A stretch of 64,000 nucleotides of DNA, from assembly GCF_001465595.2 (NCBI RefSeq), contig NZ_CP013481.2, positions 1,302,001 through 1,366,000 on the forward strand. Reading direction: 5' to 3'. The translations under genes were made by a program, and so were the position numbers. Every line of letters begins with the position of its first letter. The stretch's first letter is position 1. The notes under the pieces were generated by a model. The model saw only the letters and a list, made by a program, of their open reading frames with translations, was not told where the DNA came from and did not search any database. Source of the DNA: Pandoraea apista. GTDB lineage: Bacteria > Pseudomonadota > Gammaproteobacteria > Burkholderiales > Burkholderiaceae. This document shows, piece after piece, positions 24,787-33,146 of the stretch.

Positions 24787-25632
24787 TCAGGCCTTGTCGC
24801 CGATCTTGAACAGACGCGGCAGCGGCTGAGCCGTGTTCGGGCCGAACCAGCGGTCGTAGATATTCGCCGCGGTGCCGTCTTTTTCGAGTCCGCGCAGCGT
24901 GTCGTTCACGAATGCCGTCAGGCGCGCTTCGCCCTTGGGAACGCCCACGCCCATGTAGTCGTTCGAGATCGTGAACGCGGGGATCTCATAGTTCTGCTTG
25001 TCGGGCACATTGGCCAGCAGGCCGACGAGCTTCGGACCGTCCTGCGTGATCGCCTGGACTGTGCCGGTGCGCAGTGCGGCGAACGCGAACGGCGTGTCGT
25101 CGAACGCGACGATCGTTGCCTTCGGGAATTTCTCGCGCAGCGTGATTTCGTTGGTGGTGCCCTTGTCGGCGCCGATGCGCAGTGCGTTCAGTTGATCGGG
25201 CGAGGACAACGTGCCCTTTTTCGCGAGGAATTGCTGACCTGACGAGAAGTACGGAATGCTGAAGTCGATCTGCTTGGCGCGCTCGTCGGTGATGGTGAAG
25301 TTCGCCAGCACGAGGTCGACCTTCTTCGACGTGAGGAACGGAATGCGATTGGCTGGATTCGTCGGCTGAATTTCGAGCTTCACGCCGAGCTTGTCGGCCA
25401 GCGCCTTGGCGTAGTCGACATCGAGGCCGACGATCTTGTGCGACTTCGCGTCGACATAGCCGAACGGCGGATTGCTGTCGAACGTGGCTACGCGAAGCAC
25501 GCCGGCCTTCTTGATGTCGTCGAGTTTGTCGGCATGCGCGGCGAGCGGCGCCAGGGCCGCCACCGAAAGGAGTGCGGCGGCGAGGGTGGAAACAGTGAGT
25601 CGTGCGCGTGATTGGCGAGTCTTGTTTTGCAT
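24787..25632 (-). CDS. Periplasmic amino acid-binding protein of an ABC importer
   Basis: A 281-residue solute-binding protein of family 3. The signal peptide is clear (two Arg in RQSRARLTV, hydrophobic core, cleavage after AAHA at about residue 33). The mature protein begins DKLDDIKKAGVLRVATFDSNPPFGYVD, followed by IVGLDVDYAKALADKLGVKLE and the ligand-contact stretch DLVLANFTITDERAKQIDFS, all typical of glutamate, aspartate or similar binding proteins. It is first in the operon with the two permeases. The exact ligand cannot be read from the sequence. Confidence 0.92.
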   Translation of the reverse strand: MQNKTRQSRARLTVSTLAAALLSVAALAPLAAHADKLDDIKKAGVLRVATFDSNPPFGYVDAKSHKIVGLDVDYAKALADKLGVKLEIQPTNPANRIPFLTSKKVDLVLANFTITDERAKQIDFSIPYFSSGQQFLAKKGTLSSPDQLNALRIGADKGTTNEITLREKFPKATIVAFDDTPFAFAALRTGTVQAITQDGPKLVGLLANVPDKQNYEIPAFTISNDYMGVGVPKGEARLTAFVNDTLRGLEKDGTAANIYDRWFGPNTAQPLPRLFKIGDKA

Positions 25633-25791
25633 GGCCTGTTGGGCTCCGTTTTGCGTAGATCCGTCTCGGGTCCCGGTCTCGCCAACGCAAACGGCGGACA
25701 GTCATTGGCGGGGACCGGCTGCGGGTAGCAGCGAGCGGGTTCTCTACGATAACGGCGCACCTGCGCGCGCCCAACCAATCGATTTTCCTTA

Positions 25792-25823
25792 GCAAAACGC
25801 CGGCGCTGATAAGCGCCGGCGTT
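25792..25823 (-). terminator. Intrinsic terminator after the YXWGXW gene
   Basis: A perfect 12-bp stem (25796-25807 with 25812-25823) and a four-base loop; on the minus strand it runs into a short TTTT tract. It lies 30 bases after the stop at 25854, ending that single-gene transcript ahead of the binding protein gene. Confidence 0.8.
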
Positions 25824-25853
25824 CGTGTCGATCAGAGACGGCTGTGAAGCGGA

Positions 25854-26222
25854 TCAGCCGTGGTGATCGTAGCCGCGGTGATCGTCATGATGGTCGGGGC
25901 CCCGGCCGTGATCGCCATGATCCCAGCCGCCACGGTTCAACTCCCAACCGTGCGGCCCCTGATGCCAGGTCGGTGCGCGATACGCGTAGCCCGGACGCTC
26001 ACGTTCCCAGTGGCCGCCACGCCACACGTGGTGGTGGCCGTCCCAGTCCCAGAAGCCCGGCGCCCAAACGTACCCGACGCGCGGCGGCGGCACCGGCTCA
26101 TAACGCGGCGGCGGCGGCGCGCCGATGCTGATGGAAACGCCTACCTGAGCGTGGGCCGGCGCCACGGCAATCCCGCCGAGCGTGGCAGCCACGAGCGCAA
26201 TGGTCAGAGTCAGTTTTTTCAT
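25854..26222 (-). CDS. Secreted YXWGXW-repeat protein with His-rich tail
   Basis: A 122-residue exported protein. The signal peptide ends at AHA (residue about 24). The mature protein is proline-rich (GAPPPPRYEPVPPPR), then has aromatic repeats of the YXWGXW family (YVWAPGFWDWDGHHHVWRGG, WERERPGYAYRAP) and a His/Asp/Gly-rich C-terminus (HGDHGRGPDHHDDHRGYDHH) that could bind metal. The role of this common Burkholderiales family is not known. The start at 26222 has AAGGGGG upstream and begins the signal peptide; a longer frame to 26261 is unnecessary. It stands alone with its own terminator. Confidence 0.85.
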   Translation of the reverse strand: MKKLTLTIALVAATLGGIAVAPAHAQVGVSISIGAPPPPRYEPVPPPRVGYVWAPGFWDWDGHHHVWRGGHWERERPGYAYRAPTWHQGPHGWELNRGGWDHGDHGRGPDHHDDHRGYDHHG

Positions 26223-26415
26223 ATTCGCCCCCTTGAAAGCGATGTCTTGGTACATCTTCATCCTACGAGGGGACGGAGCAATGACGAAGCAAATAGTCGT
26301 AAAAAAGTGTTGGAAATGTTTCGTTTCATTCGCCGAAAAGCCGCACGAACGGCCGTTCGCACTGATTGGCCGATAGTCGGGATTGCTTGCCGAAAGTCAG
26401 TGCGAACGCCGCACG

Positions 26416-26817
26416 TCACGCCGTCGATGCGTGCTGATGACGATATTCCTGCGTGCGTCCGCCGTAACCGTAAGCGGCGGCGCGAGCGTCGATCACATGA
26501 ATGTACGAGCACGCATGCACGTTACCGAGCAGGCCCGACACGGTTTCGAAGACCTGCGCGATGAACTGCGCTTTCTCCGCTTTCGTGTTCGTCTCGTCTG
26601 TCACGCTGATATCCAGATGAAAGGCGTTTTTCCCCTGTTCCGAGAGTGGCGCGCCACCGATGAACCAGCGTTCGTGCGGCACATAGTCGACGGTCACGGC
26701 AATGACTTCCGGCGCCTTGTGCAGCGTGTCCACAGTCAGTTGCGACACGGCGCGCACGGCCTCGCGCGAGAGCGCGTCGTTGGGCGTACCGGAGAGTTGA
26801 AGAACGATGTGCGGCAT
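26416..26817 (-). CDS. Tautomerase/MIF-superfamily protein
   Basis: A 133-residue protein of the tautomerase superfamily. Met1 is followed by Pro2, which becomes the N-terminal catalytic base after Met removal. The first strand PHIVLQLSGT and later VTVDYVPHERWFIGG and AFHLDISVTDETNTKAEKAQFI fit the two beta-alpha-beta units of this fold. Natural substrate unknown. The ATG at 26817 has GGGAG upstream and puts Pro in place, which settles the start. It is divergent from a LysR regulator 121 bases away, which is its likely controller. Confidence 0.85.
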   Translation of the reverse strand: MPHIVLQLSGTPNDALSREAVRAVSQLTVDTLHKAPEVIAVTVDYVPHERWFIGGAPLSEQGKNAFHLDISVTDETNTKAEKAQFIAQVFETVSGLLGNVHACSYIHVIDARAAAYGYGGRTQEYRHQHASTA

Positions 26818-26909
26818 GGTGTGACTCCCAAATGTTGAGCGATGTATGACGACAGCCATTGCAGTGTAGGGAGATGATTGACATCGGAAAAGCGGGAATT
26901 TACGATTTG

Positions 26910-26932
26910 ATCCATCGGTTTCTTCAATGGAT
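26910..26932. promoter_or_regulatory. Inverted repeat, candidate LysR operator
   Basis: ATCCAT (26910-26915) and ATGGAT (26927-26932) are separated by 11 bases in the short divergent gap between the tautomerase and LysR genes. LysR proteins favour T-N11-A dyads of this size. The dyad would overlap the coding region if the regulator began at 26927, which favours the start at 26939. Confidence 0.4.
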
Positions 26933-26938
26933 GTAATC

Positions 26939-27826
26939 ATGGTGGCGGGATTCGATTTCGATCAGTTGCGTACCTTCGTCGCTGTGGCCGAGGCGGGTAG
27001 CCTGTCGGCGGCGGCGCCGCGTGTCTTCCTGTCGCAGTCGTCAGTGAGCGAACAGGTTCGCAAGCTGGAGGAGCGCGTTGGCGTGACACTGTTCACGCGC
27101 GGCAAGCAAGGGGTCGCAACAACGCCCGCGGGCGAGCGGCTGCTGACCCATGCGCGGCAATTGATCGCTCAGTCGGAACGGGCCTGGCACGATGTGCGCG
27201 GGTTTTCGCTCGCTGGCGAGCTGCGGCTGGCGATCACCGACTACTTCCGTCCCGGCGATGTGGCGCGCATGCTGCGGCACCTGAGTGTGGCGTATCCGTC
27301 ACTGCGCATTCATGTGACGATTCTGAAGAGCGGCGTGATCGAGTCGGGTTACGACAGCGGCGACTTCGACATTGGCTTGTCGATGCGCGTGCTTGGCAAG
27401 TCCCTCGGCCGCGACGCCGTCGCGGGCAGCCGCACGCTCGGGCGAGAGTCGCTCGACTGGGTGGCGTCGCCGGATTTCGTGCTTGAGGAAGGGGTGCCGC
27501 TACCGCTCCTGGTGCTGCCAGACACCTGTGCGCTTCACCGCTTCACCACGCAATGGCTCGACGAGCATCGCGTGCCTTACACGATTGCCCATGTGGCGTC
27601 GGGGGTGGCAGGGTTGCAGTTGGCGTTGAGCGCGGGGCTCGGGGTGGCATGTCTGAATACATCGGCGGCGGGCCCGGCGCTCGCGCGCATCGAAACGTTG
27701 GTGCCGGGGCGACGTTTGCCGTCGTTACCGGACGCCGAGTTTCATCTGTTGCCCGCGCGCCGCGGCGAACCCGAATGGGTGACGCAGGCGCGCGACGCGT
27801 TGGCGGGGCAGCTTACAGCGCGTTGA
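26939..27826 (+). CDS. LysR-family transcriptional regulator
   Basis: A 295-residue LysR regulator. The helix-turn-helix is in the first 60 residues (DQLRTFVAVAEAGSLSAAA, QSSVSEQVRKLEERVG) and the effector domain begins near residue 90 (GELRLAITDYFRPGDVARML). The start is uncertain between 26927 and 26939; the later one keeps a likely operator upstream. It is probably autoregulated and may control the divergent tautomerase. Its last 14 bases overlap the end of the convergent hydrolase gene. Confidence 0.92.
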   Translation: MVAGFDFDQLRTFVAVAEAGSLSAAAPRVFLSQSSVSEQVRKLEERVGVTLFTRGKQGVATTPAGERLLTHARQLIAQSERAWHDVRGFSLAGELRLAITDYFRPGDVARMLRHLSVAYPSLRIHVTILKSGVIESGYDSGDFDIGLSMRVLGKSLGRDAVAGSRTLGRESLDWVASPDFVLEEGVPLPLLVLPDTCALHRFTTQWLDEHRVPYTIAHVASGVAGLQLALSAGLGVACLNTSAAGPALARIETLVPGRRLPSLPDAEFHLLPARRGEPEWVTQARDALAGQLTAR

Positions 27827-28682
27827 GCGGAATCTTCAGGTAGCGCGTGCCGTTGGCCTCCGGCGGGGGCATGTCGCCCGCGCGGATGTTGACCTGTACG
27901 GCAGGCAGGATCAGCGTGGGCATGTCGAGCGTGCGATCACGGGCTTCGCGCATGGCGACGAAGGCGTCTTCGTCGATGCCGTCGTGTACATGAATGTTCG
28001 CGCGGCGCTGCTCGCCAACCGTCGTTTGCCAGTTCGCTTCGCGTCCGGCCGGCGGATAGTCGTGGCACATGAACAGGCGTGTCGACTCTGGCAGCGCCAG
28101 CAGGCGGCGGATCGACCGGTACAGCGTGTGCGCGTTGCCGCCGGGAAAGTCGCAGCGCGCGGTGCCGACATCGGGCATGAAAAGCGTGTCGCCCACGAAC
28201 ACGGCGTCGCCCACGCGATAGGCCATGTCGGCCGGCGTATGCCCTGGCACGAACATCGCCTCGGCCTGCAACGTGCCAATGGCGAACGTCTCGCCGTCTT
28301 CGAACAAGTGGTCGAACTGCGAGCCGTCGGGTGGTACGTCGGCCCCCAGATGGAACAGCTTCTTGAAGACGTGCTGGACATCGCGAATGTGCGCGCCAAT
28401 GGCAATGCGCCCGCCCACGCGCTCCTTGAGCCAGCGGGCCGACGACAGATGATCGGCGTGCGCGTGCGTTTCGAGAATCCAGTCGACCGTGAGCTTTTGC
28501 GCGGCGACGAACTCGAGAACACGTTCGGCCGACCCGGTATGCGTGCGCCCCGCCTTGGGGTCGTAGTCGAGCACCGGGTCAAGGATCGCGGCGTGACCGC
28601 CTGGCGCATCGAACACGACGTACGTCACCGTGGCGGTGGCGGTGTCGAAGAAGGCTTCGATGTGTGCTGGCGTGGCTGACAT
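27813..28682 (-). CDS. Metallo-beta-lactamase-fold hydrolase (persulfide dioxygenase/Blh-like)
   Basis: A 289-residue MBL-fold enzyme. The first metal motif is ETHAHADH (71-78), followed by VPGHTPADM, VGDTLFMPDVGTARCDFPGG and LFMCHDYPP. The DVGTARCDF stretch is a mark of ETHE1-type persulfide dioxygenases and of Blh proteins controlled by BigR, which turn glutathione persulfide into sulfite. AGGAG stands before the ATG at 28682. It is divergent from the broken bigR gene, and the AT-rich operator-like dyad overlaps its -10 (TATAAT, 28721-28716). Confidence 0.9.
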   Translation of the reverse strand: MSATPAHIEAFFDTATATVTYVVFDAPGGHAAILDPVLDYDPKAGRTHTGSAERVLEFVAAQKLTVDWILETHAHADHLSSARWLKERVGGRIAIGAHIRDVQHVFKKLFHLGADVPPDGSQFDHLFEDGETFAIGTLQAEAMFVPGHTPADMAYRVGDAVFVGDTLFMPDVGTARCDFPGGNAHTLYRSIRRLLALPESTRLFMCHDYPPAGREANWQTTVGEQRRANIHVHDGIDEDAFVAMREARDRTLDMPTLILPAVQVNIRAGDMPPPEANGTRYLKIPLNAL

Positions 28683-28699
28683 GACCGGCTCCTGCAAAA

Positions 28700-28724
28700 A
28701 TTTATCGATTCATATATTATAAAT
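28700..28724. promoter_or_regulatory. AT-rich dyad, candidate BigR operator
   Basis: ATTTAT (28700-28705) and ATAAAT (28719-28724) are separated by 13 AT-rich bases in the gap between the hydrolase and bigR genes. A perfect TATAAT on the minus strand (28721-28716) for the hydrolase lies within it. BigR binds an AT-rich palindrome in the same place in Xylella and Agrobacterium, so this is the natural operator. Confidence 0.5.
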
Positions 28725-28805
28725 CAGTAAAGTGTCCGTAATCGACGCGTCGCGCGTGACATCGTGTCGCGTCGCCGTGACTTTCTGATTTGCATCGATC
28801 CTGCC

Positions 28806-29168
28806 ATGCCCCGAGTGACTGCGCTATCCCCTGTCGGCCGGGCGAGTGTCTCCACAGACGTCGCGCCGCTCGATATTGCGCGCCTGCGAACCGCCGCACG
28901 CGACGCCACGGCGCTGCTGCGTGCGCTTGCCAATGAAGACCGCCTGCTGATCTTGTGCTAGCTCACGCAGGGAGAGTTGTCAGTGGGCGAACTGGAGGCG
29001 CAGCTCGACATCCGGCAACCGACACTCTCGCAGCAACTCGCTGTGCTGCGCACCGAAGCGCTGGTGACCACGCGCCGGGACGGCAAGCGCATCTATTATT
29101 CGGTCGCGGATGGGGCTGTACTGGCGGTGCTGGCTTGTCTCTACGATCAGTTTTGTCCGAGGCCCTGA
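28806..29168 (+). pseudogene. bigR: BigR-type ArsR-family sulfide sensor, interrupted by an in-frame TAG
   Basis: The frame encodes an ArsR-type winged helix: RALANEDRLLILC, then TAG at 28959-28961, then in the same frame LTQGELSVGELEAQLDIRQPTLSQQL and the wing TTRRDGKRIYYSV, ending LACLYDQFC. Relatives have Gln (CAG) where the stop sits, so one C-to-T change explains it. Both redox cysteines of the BigR type are retained, one right before the stop. The downstream part could restart at a TTG at 28977, but it would lack the N-terminal helices. BigR represses hydrolase and transporter genes until persulfide oxidises it. Sequencing error or a suppressed stop remain possible. Confidence 0.75.
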
Positions 29169-29292
29169 TGGGGCCCAATGGCCGTCGATCCCTCTGATCC
29201 CACTGATCGCGTTTGTCGTCGCTATTGTTTCTGTCGTTTGATTTCTCACCGCGCCTTGCCGGTCGTCCAATGCCTAAGGAGACGCTCCGCTC

Positions 29293-29739
29293 ATGACTCT
29301 CGACACGCTTCACTTCACCCCCTGGACAGCTTTGGCCGGTGGGGTGCTGATTGGACTCGCCGTTGTCTGGCTGATGCTGTCGGCCGGGCGCATCGCGGGC
29401 ATCTCCGGCATCGTCGGCGGCCTGTTGCGGCCTCGCGCCGGCGATGTGGGCTGGCGCGTTGTCTTCATCGCCGGCATGATGGCGGCGCCCTGGGTGTACC
29501 GCGCCGTTGCCGTAGTCCCCGAAGCGCAGATCGATGCCGGCACGGCCATGCTCATCGCGGCTGGCTTGCTGGTGGGCTTCGGCACGCGGCTTGGATCGGG
29601 CTGCACGAGCGGGCACGGTGTTTGCGGCCTGTCGCGTTTGTCGTGGCGCTCGCTCGTTGCCACGCTGTGTTTCATGGCAACCGGCGTCGCGACAGTGTTT
29701 GTCGTGCGGCATGTCCTGAATGTAGGAGGTGCCGCGTGA
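29293..29739 (+). CDS. YeeE/YedE-family membrane protein, first half
   Basis: A 148-residue membrane protein with about four helices and the YeeE/YedE signature [23 protein letters not shown], containing two conserved cysteines. In TsuA-like relatives these Cys carry thiosulfate or sulfur species across the inner membrane. CTAAGGAGA precedes the ATG. It overlaps the next gene (GTGA) and the two together equal one full-length YeeE protein, an arrangement common in BigR-controlled operons. Confidence 0.9.
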   Translation: MTLDTLHFTPWTALAGGVLIGLAVVWLMLSAGRIAGISGIVGGLLRPRAGDVGWRVVFIAGMMAAPWVYRAVAVVPEAQIDAGTAMLIAAGLLVGFGTRLGSGCTSGHGVCGLSRLSWRSLVATLCFMATGVATVFVVRHVLNVGGAA

Positions 29740-30158
29740 AGAAGTTGCTCTTCGCATTCATCGGCGGTCTCGTGTTCGGGCTTGGGCTGATTCTCGCGGG
29801 CATGGCCAATCCGGCAAAGGTGCTGGGCTTCCTTGACCTTGCGGGGCAATGGGACCCATCGCTGGCGTTCGTGATGGGCGGGGCTGTTGCCGTGGGGCTG
29901 CTGGGCTTCCGTCTGGCGCATTCGCGCCCGGTCGCGTGGACGGGCGAACCGCGTGTGTGGCCAGCTTTGCACGGTCTGGACAAACGGCTCGTGCTCGGTG
30001 CGTTGCTGTTCGGTATCGGTTGGGGGATCGCGGGTATTTGCCCGGGCCCGGCGCTGGTGCTGCTTGGCGCGGGTTCCGGCAAGGCGCTGCTGTTCGTTGC
30101 GGCGATGGTCGGTGGTATGGCGCTGCACGCAATGGTCTTCCGCGCAGGTACGAAATAA
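29736..30158 (+). CDS. YeeE/YedE-family membrane protein, second half (DUF6691-like)
   Basis: A 140-residue membrane protein that starts with GTG behind TAGGAGGT and overlaps the previous stop by four bases. It has about four helices, the conserved [25 protein letters not shown] and the Cys motif [19 protein letters not shown]. It is the partner of the first YeeE half and most likely forms a sulfur-compound channel with it. The longer frame starting at 29178 is out of context and rejected. Confidence 0.9.
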   Translation: MKKLLFAFIGGLVFGLGLILAGMANPAKVLGFLDLAGQWDPSLAFVMGGAVAVGLLGFRLAHSRPVAWTGEPRVWPALHGLDKRLVLGALLFGIGWGIAGICPGPALVLLGAGSGKALLFVAAMVGGMALHAMVFRAGTK

Positions 30159-30235
30159 ACGGCGCGACGGAACGTGGAGCGAAGCGTGAGGCGCGGTCCG
30201 AGACATGAAGCAAGACACCGCGCCGTGTCTGCGAT

Positions 30236-31618
30236 TCAGTGCTTGCCTGCCAGCTCCGTGCCGGCGTCTGCGGGGAGTTGCCGGGTGACGGGGATCGACA
30301 GCCACGAGAACAGCCCGATCACGAGGAATGCCGGGAGGAAGTCGCTGGCCGTCAGTTGCTCGTGACCAGCGAGCCGGCTGCTCGCCTGTAGCACCATCCC
30401 TGAAATCGTCACGCCCAACCCGAGCGATAACTGTTGTACAACGCTCGCGAGGCTCGTTGCGCGGCTGGCGTCGGCACTCGCAATGTCGGCGTACACGATC
30501 GAGTTCAGGCATGTGAATTGGAGCGACGGGAAGAAGCCGCCGAAGGCCACCACGGCCAGCATGACAAGTACCGGCGTGTTGTGCGTGAACAGCCCGTAGG
30601 ACGAGAGCGCCAGTCCGGCCAGTGCCGCGTTGACGATCAGCACCCGGCGGAAACCGAATCTTGCCAGCACCCGTTGCGCAATCGCCTTCATGAAAATGGC
30701 ACCGAACGCCGACGCACAGGTGATCATGCCGGATTCGAACGGGTCCATATGCAGCCCCTCCTGCAGCGCCAGCGGCAGCAAAAATGGCACGGCGCCCAGA
30801 CCGATGCGAAAGAGCGAACCGCCAACGACGCTGGCGTGGAACGTTGGAATACGCAGAAGGCGGAAATCGAGCAGAGGCGCTTCTACACGATTCGCATGCC
30901 GCCAGTAGGCGTAGACGAATACGGCGCCCAGTGCGCACATGGTGAACACAACGCTGTCGGCGACCTGGTGTTCACCGATCATGGCCAGCCCGAGCATGAG
31001 CAGGCCGCTGCCCAGCGCGGAGAGCATGAAGCCGAGTGTGTCGAGACGTCCGGCGTCGCCGCCGCGCTCGTTGTCGATGTACTTGCCCGCAAGGTAAATG
31101 CCGAGCAGGCTGACCGGAATGTTGATGAAGAAGATCCAGCGCCAGTGCAAATAGGCCGTAATGGCGCCACCGAGCGGCGGCCCAATGACCGGGCCGAGCA
31201 ACGCGGGCATGGTCAGGTAGCCAATAGCCTTGACCAGATCATGCTTGGGCACCGCGCGGAAGATCACGAGACGGCCGACCGGCACCATCATCGCGCCGCC
31301 AACCCCCTGTAGGAAGCGCGCGAATACAAACGTCGGCAGCGAGAACGACAGCGCGCACAGAATCGATCCGGCCATGAAAATGCCGATCGCGGTACGAAAG
31401 ACGTTGCGCGCACCGAAACGGTCCGAGACCCAGCCGCAGATCGGAATGAAGATGCCCAGTCCGACCACGTAGGCGGTGAGCGCCATCTTCAGTGAGATCG
31501 GGTCCTGATGAAGATCGCGTGCCATGGCGGGCAGCGAAGTCGTGATCACCGTGGCGTCGATGTTCTCCATGAACAGAGCGCAAGCGATGATGAGCGGAAT
31601 AATGACGGCGCGCGACAC
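30236..31618 (-). CDS. MFS transporter, DHA2-type drug/proton antiporter
   Basis: A 460-residue major facilitator with about 14 membrane segments. Motif A is CGWVSDRFGARNVF, and HWRWIFFINIPVSLLG is the usual DHA2 mark after helix 6; LQGVGGAMMVPVGRLV and GPVIGPPLGGA match motif C. It likely exports drugs or other toxic compounds. The first start in the frame is GTG at 31618, without a ribosome binding site (the strand reads CCCCCCC upstream), so the start may be later. A 12-bp palindrome lies 47 bases upstream. Confidence 0.9.
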   Translation of the reverse strand: MSRAVIIPLIIACALFMENIDATVITTSLPAMARDLHQDPISLKMALTAYVVGLGIFIPICGWVSDRFGARNVFRTAIGIFMAGSILCALSFSLPTFVFARFLQGVGGAMMVPVGRLVIFRAVPKHDLVKAIGYLTMPALLGPVIGPPLGGAITAYLHWRWIFFINIPVSLLGIYLAGKYIDNERGGDAGRLDTLGFMLSALGSGLLMLGLAMIGEHQVADSVVFTMCALGAVFVYAYWRHANRVEAPLLDFRLLRIPTFHASVVGGSLFRIGLGAVPFLLPLALQEGLHMDPFESGMITCASAFGAIFMKAIAQRVLARFGFRRVLIVNAALAGLALSSYGLFTHNTPVLVMLAVVAFGGFFPSLQFTCLNSIVYADIASADASRATSLASVVQQLSLGLGVTISGMVLQASSRLAGHEQLTASDFLPAFLVIGLFSWLSIPVTRQLPADAGTELAGKH

Positions 31619-31664
31619 GATGGGGGGGACGGCTGGCGCAAAGACTCGGATTCTCCCACGATTT

Positions 31665-31676
31665 AAGCGTACGCTT
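31665..31676. promoter_or_regulatory. Perfect 12-bp palindrome upstream of the MFS gene
   Basis: AAGCGTACGCTT is a perfect dyad that extends imperfectly to 18 bases. It lies between the MFS and acetyltransferase genes, in the position of an operator for a TetR- or MarR-like repressor. No such regulator is encoded nearby. Confidence 0.4.
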
Positions 31677-31694
31677 CAATCGCGAAGGCGACGC

Positions 31695-32303
31695 TCACCG
31701 CTTGCCGGACGCCAATTCGTCGGCACCGAGCCGATACAGCACGTGGCGACGCAGTCGATGGCCCAATGGTATCAATGGGTGCAGAAAGTCCTCGTCGGGG
31801 CAGTGGCGCATGCCGATGCGCTGCATTACTGCGCGCGAGCGCACGTTGGCGGGCACGGTAAACGAGACAAGTTCGTCGAGGCCCAGTGTCCCGAACGCGA
31901 ACTGCGCCGCCGCGCGTGCCGCTTCCGTTGCATAGCCCTTCGACCACCACGCTGTCGCCAGCCGCCAGCCGATCTCCACCGCCGGCACGAAAGGGGCGTC
32001 GAAACCCACACGCATCAGGCCGACGAAACCGGCAAACGGCGTCACGCCTGGAATCTCGAGTGCCCATGGGCCGTAACCGTGCGTCTCGATGTGTTGCGCC
32101 AACCGGTGGGCGACGGCGTCGCTTTGGGCACGATCGAGCGTCGTAGGAAAGTGGCGCATGACTTCCCGGTCGGCGTTGAGCGCGGCGAAAAGCGGCAGGT
32201 CTTCCAGGCGCCACTGACGCAGAATCGTACGCTCGGTCGTCAGCGTCTGAGCAGGCGTGCCGAAAGGAGCATGTGAATTCGTGGCAATGGTCGACGTCGT
32301 CAT
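31695..32303 (-). CDS. GNAT-family N-acetyltransferase (RimJ/RimL-like)
   Basis: A 202-residue GNAT protein of the RimJ/RimL subgroup. It opens with LTTERTILRQWRLEDLPLFAAL, has the acetyl-CoA loop segment WWSKGYATEAARAAAQFAF and the typical NVRSRAVMQRIGMRH ending. This subgroup acetylates ribosomal protein N-termini or small molecules such as toxins and amino acids; the substrate here is unknown. AGGA lies upstream of the ATG. It is the last gene before a long AT-rich gap. Confidence 0.88.
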   Translation of the reverse strand: MTTSTIATNSHAPFGTPAQTLTTERTILRQWRLEDLPLFAALNADREVMRHFPTTLDRAQSDAVAHRLAQHIETHGYGPWALEIPGVTPFAGFVGLMRVGFDAPFVPAVEIGWRLATAWWSKGYATEAARAAAQFAFGTLGLDELVSFTVPANVRSRAVMQRIGMRHCPDEDFLHPLIPLGHRLRRHVLYRLGADELASGKR

Positions 32304-32512
32304 GCAGTAAAAATTCCTGTTGAATCAGTTCGAATTCGGACGGCAATTGCCGATCGGGTCAAATCAGGATTTGCTTAATTTCGGCGGCGCGAATATCTCA
32401 TTCTCCTTGGAAAGCCTTGTGGCAGGGCCTCCGGCGGGAATTTGCGTACGGATGAATTGTCTCATCTTACGAAATCTCTTTCGATTCGAGAAATGACTTC
32501 GGCGCATGAGAG

Positions 32513-32526
32513 TGACGTATACGTCA
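32513..32526. promoter_or_regulatory. Perfect 14-bp palindrome in the AT-rich gap
   Basis: TGACGTATACGTCA is a perfect dyad in otherwise unassigned DNA. Such a site usually binds a dimeric regulator; neither the regulator nor the regulated gene can be told from position. Confidence 0.35.
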
Positions 32527-33117
32527 ACAAATCGGAACGGGCGTCGCTTTGTCCCGATTTATCGGAATCTCGTCTCCCGGAAGGTCATCGAAGACCTATT
32601 GCGGGCGATATCGGTAAAAGGCACATTCCGGGCTGCGAGCCGAGCGGTATCCGCCGATATCCGTCGTGCTTCGGACGAAAGCAGTCTAATTCTCTGGGGA
32701 AATTCTCAACCGTGGATATTCGTAATTCTTGCCGTCTGATGCGAAAAATCCGAATGAGCAGAGTGCTTCGGATCACAGAATGATTGGATTGCGCTTAAAT
32801 ATTTGTGATCGTATATCTTGAGGTGCCGAACGATCAAAACGTCGATGCCACGGGCGAGGGAACCCGAACCCGGTAAATACTTACCAAATCTTGCAGGAGG
32901 AGGCGTGGACCCATAGTGCCGCGTGGAGTCCTGATCACTGCGCGGAGAATTCGGTTCATCTTACAAGGCGATTGGCACCGATTATCGAGTGATATCGTCT
33001 TCGCGAGCGCAGTGGTAATCCCGGATTCATGCCCTGATTCTGTGCATTTTCTGAAGTGTCGCTAGGACAATTCAATGAAATTTGTGCGTGCACAGACTCA
33101 TTTGATGGAAATGCCGT

Positions 33118-33146
33118 TTTCCAATTATTAAAACTCGTGCTATTTT
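33118..33146 (+). promoter_or_regulatory. Putative promoter of the H-NS gene
   Basis: TTTCCA (33118-33123) and TATTTT (33141-33146) are 17 bases apart and end 38 bases before the ATG. The surrounding DNA is very AT-rich, which suits autoregulation by H-NS. Confidence 0.4.

Noticed and set aside
28977..29168. Downstream half of bigR as a separate functional gene
   Set aside because: It would lack the N-terminal dimerisation helices and starts with TTG without a spaced ribosome binding site; better seen as part of a broken gene.
32442..32783. Two overlapping short frames in the AT-rich gap (also 32506-32739)
   Set aside because: Different frames over the same DNA, no ribosome binding sites, no recognisable domain.
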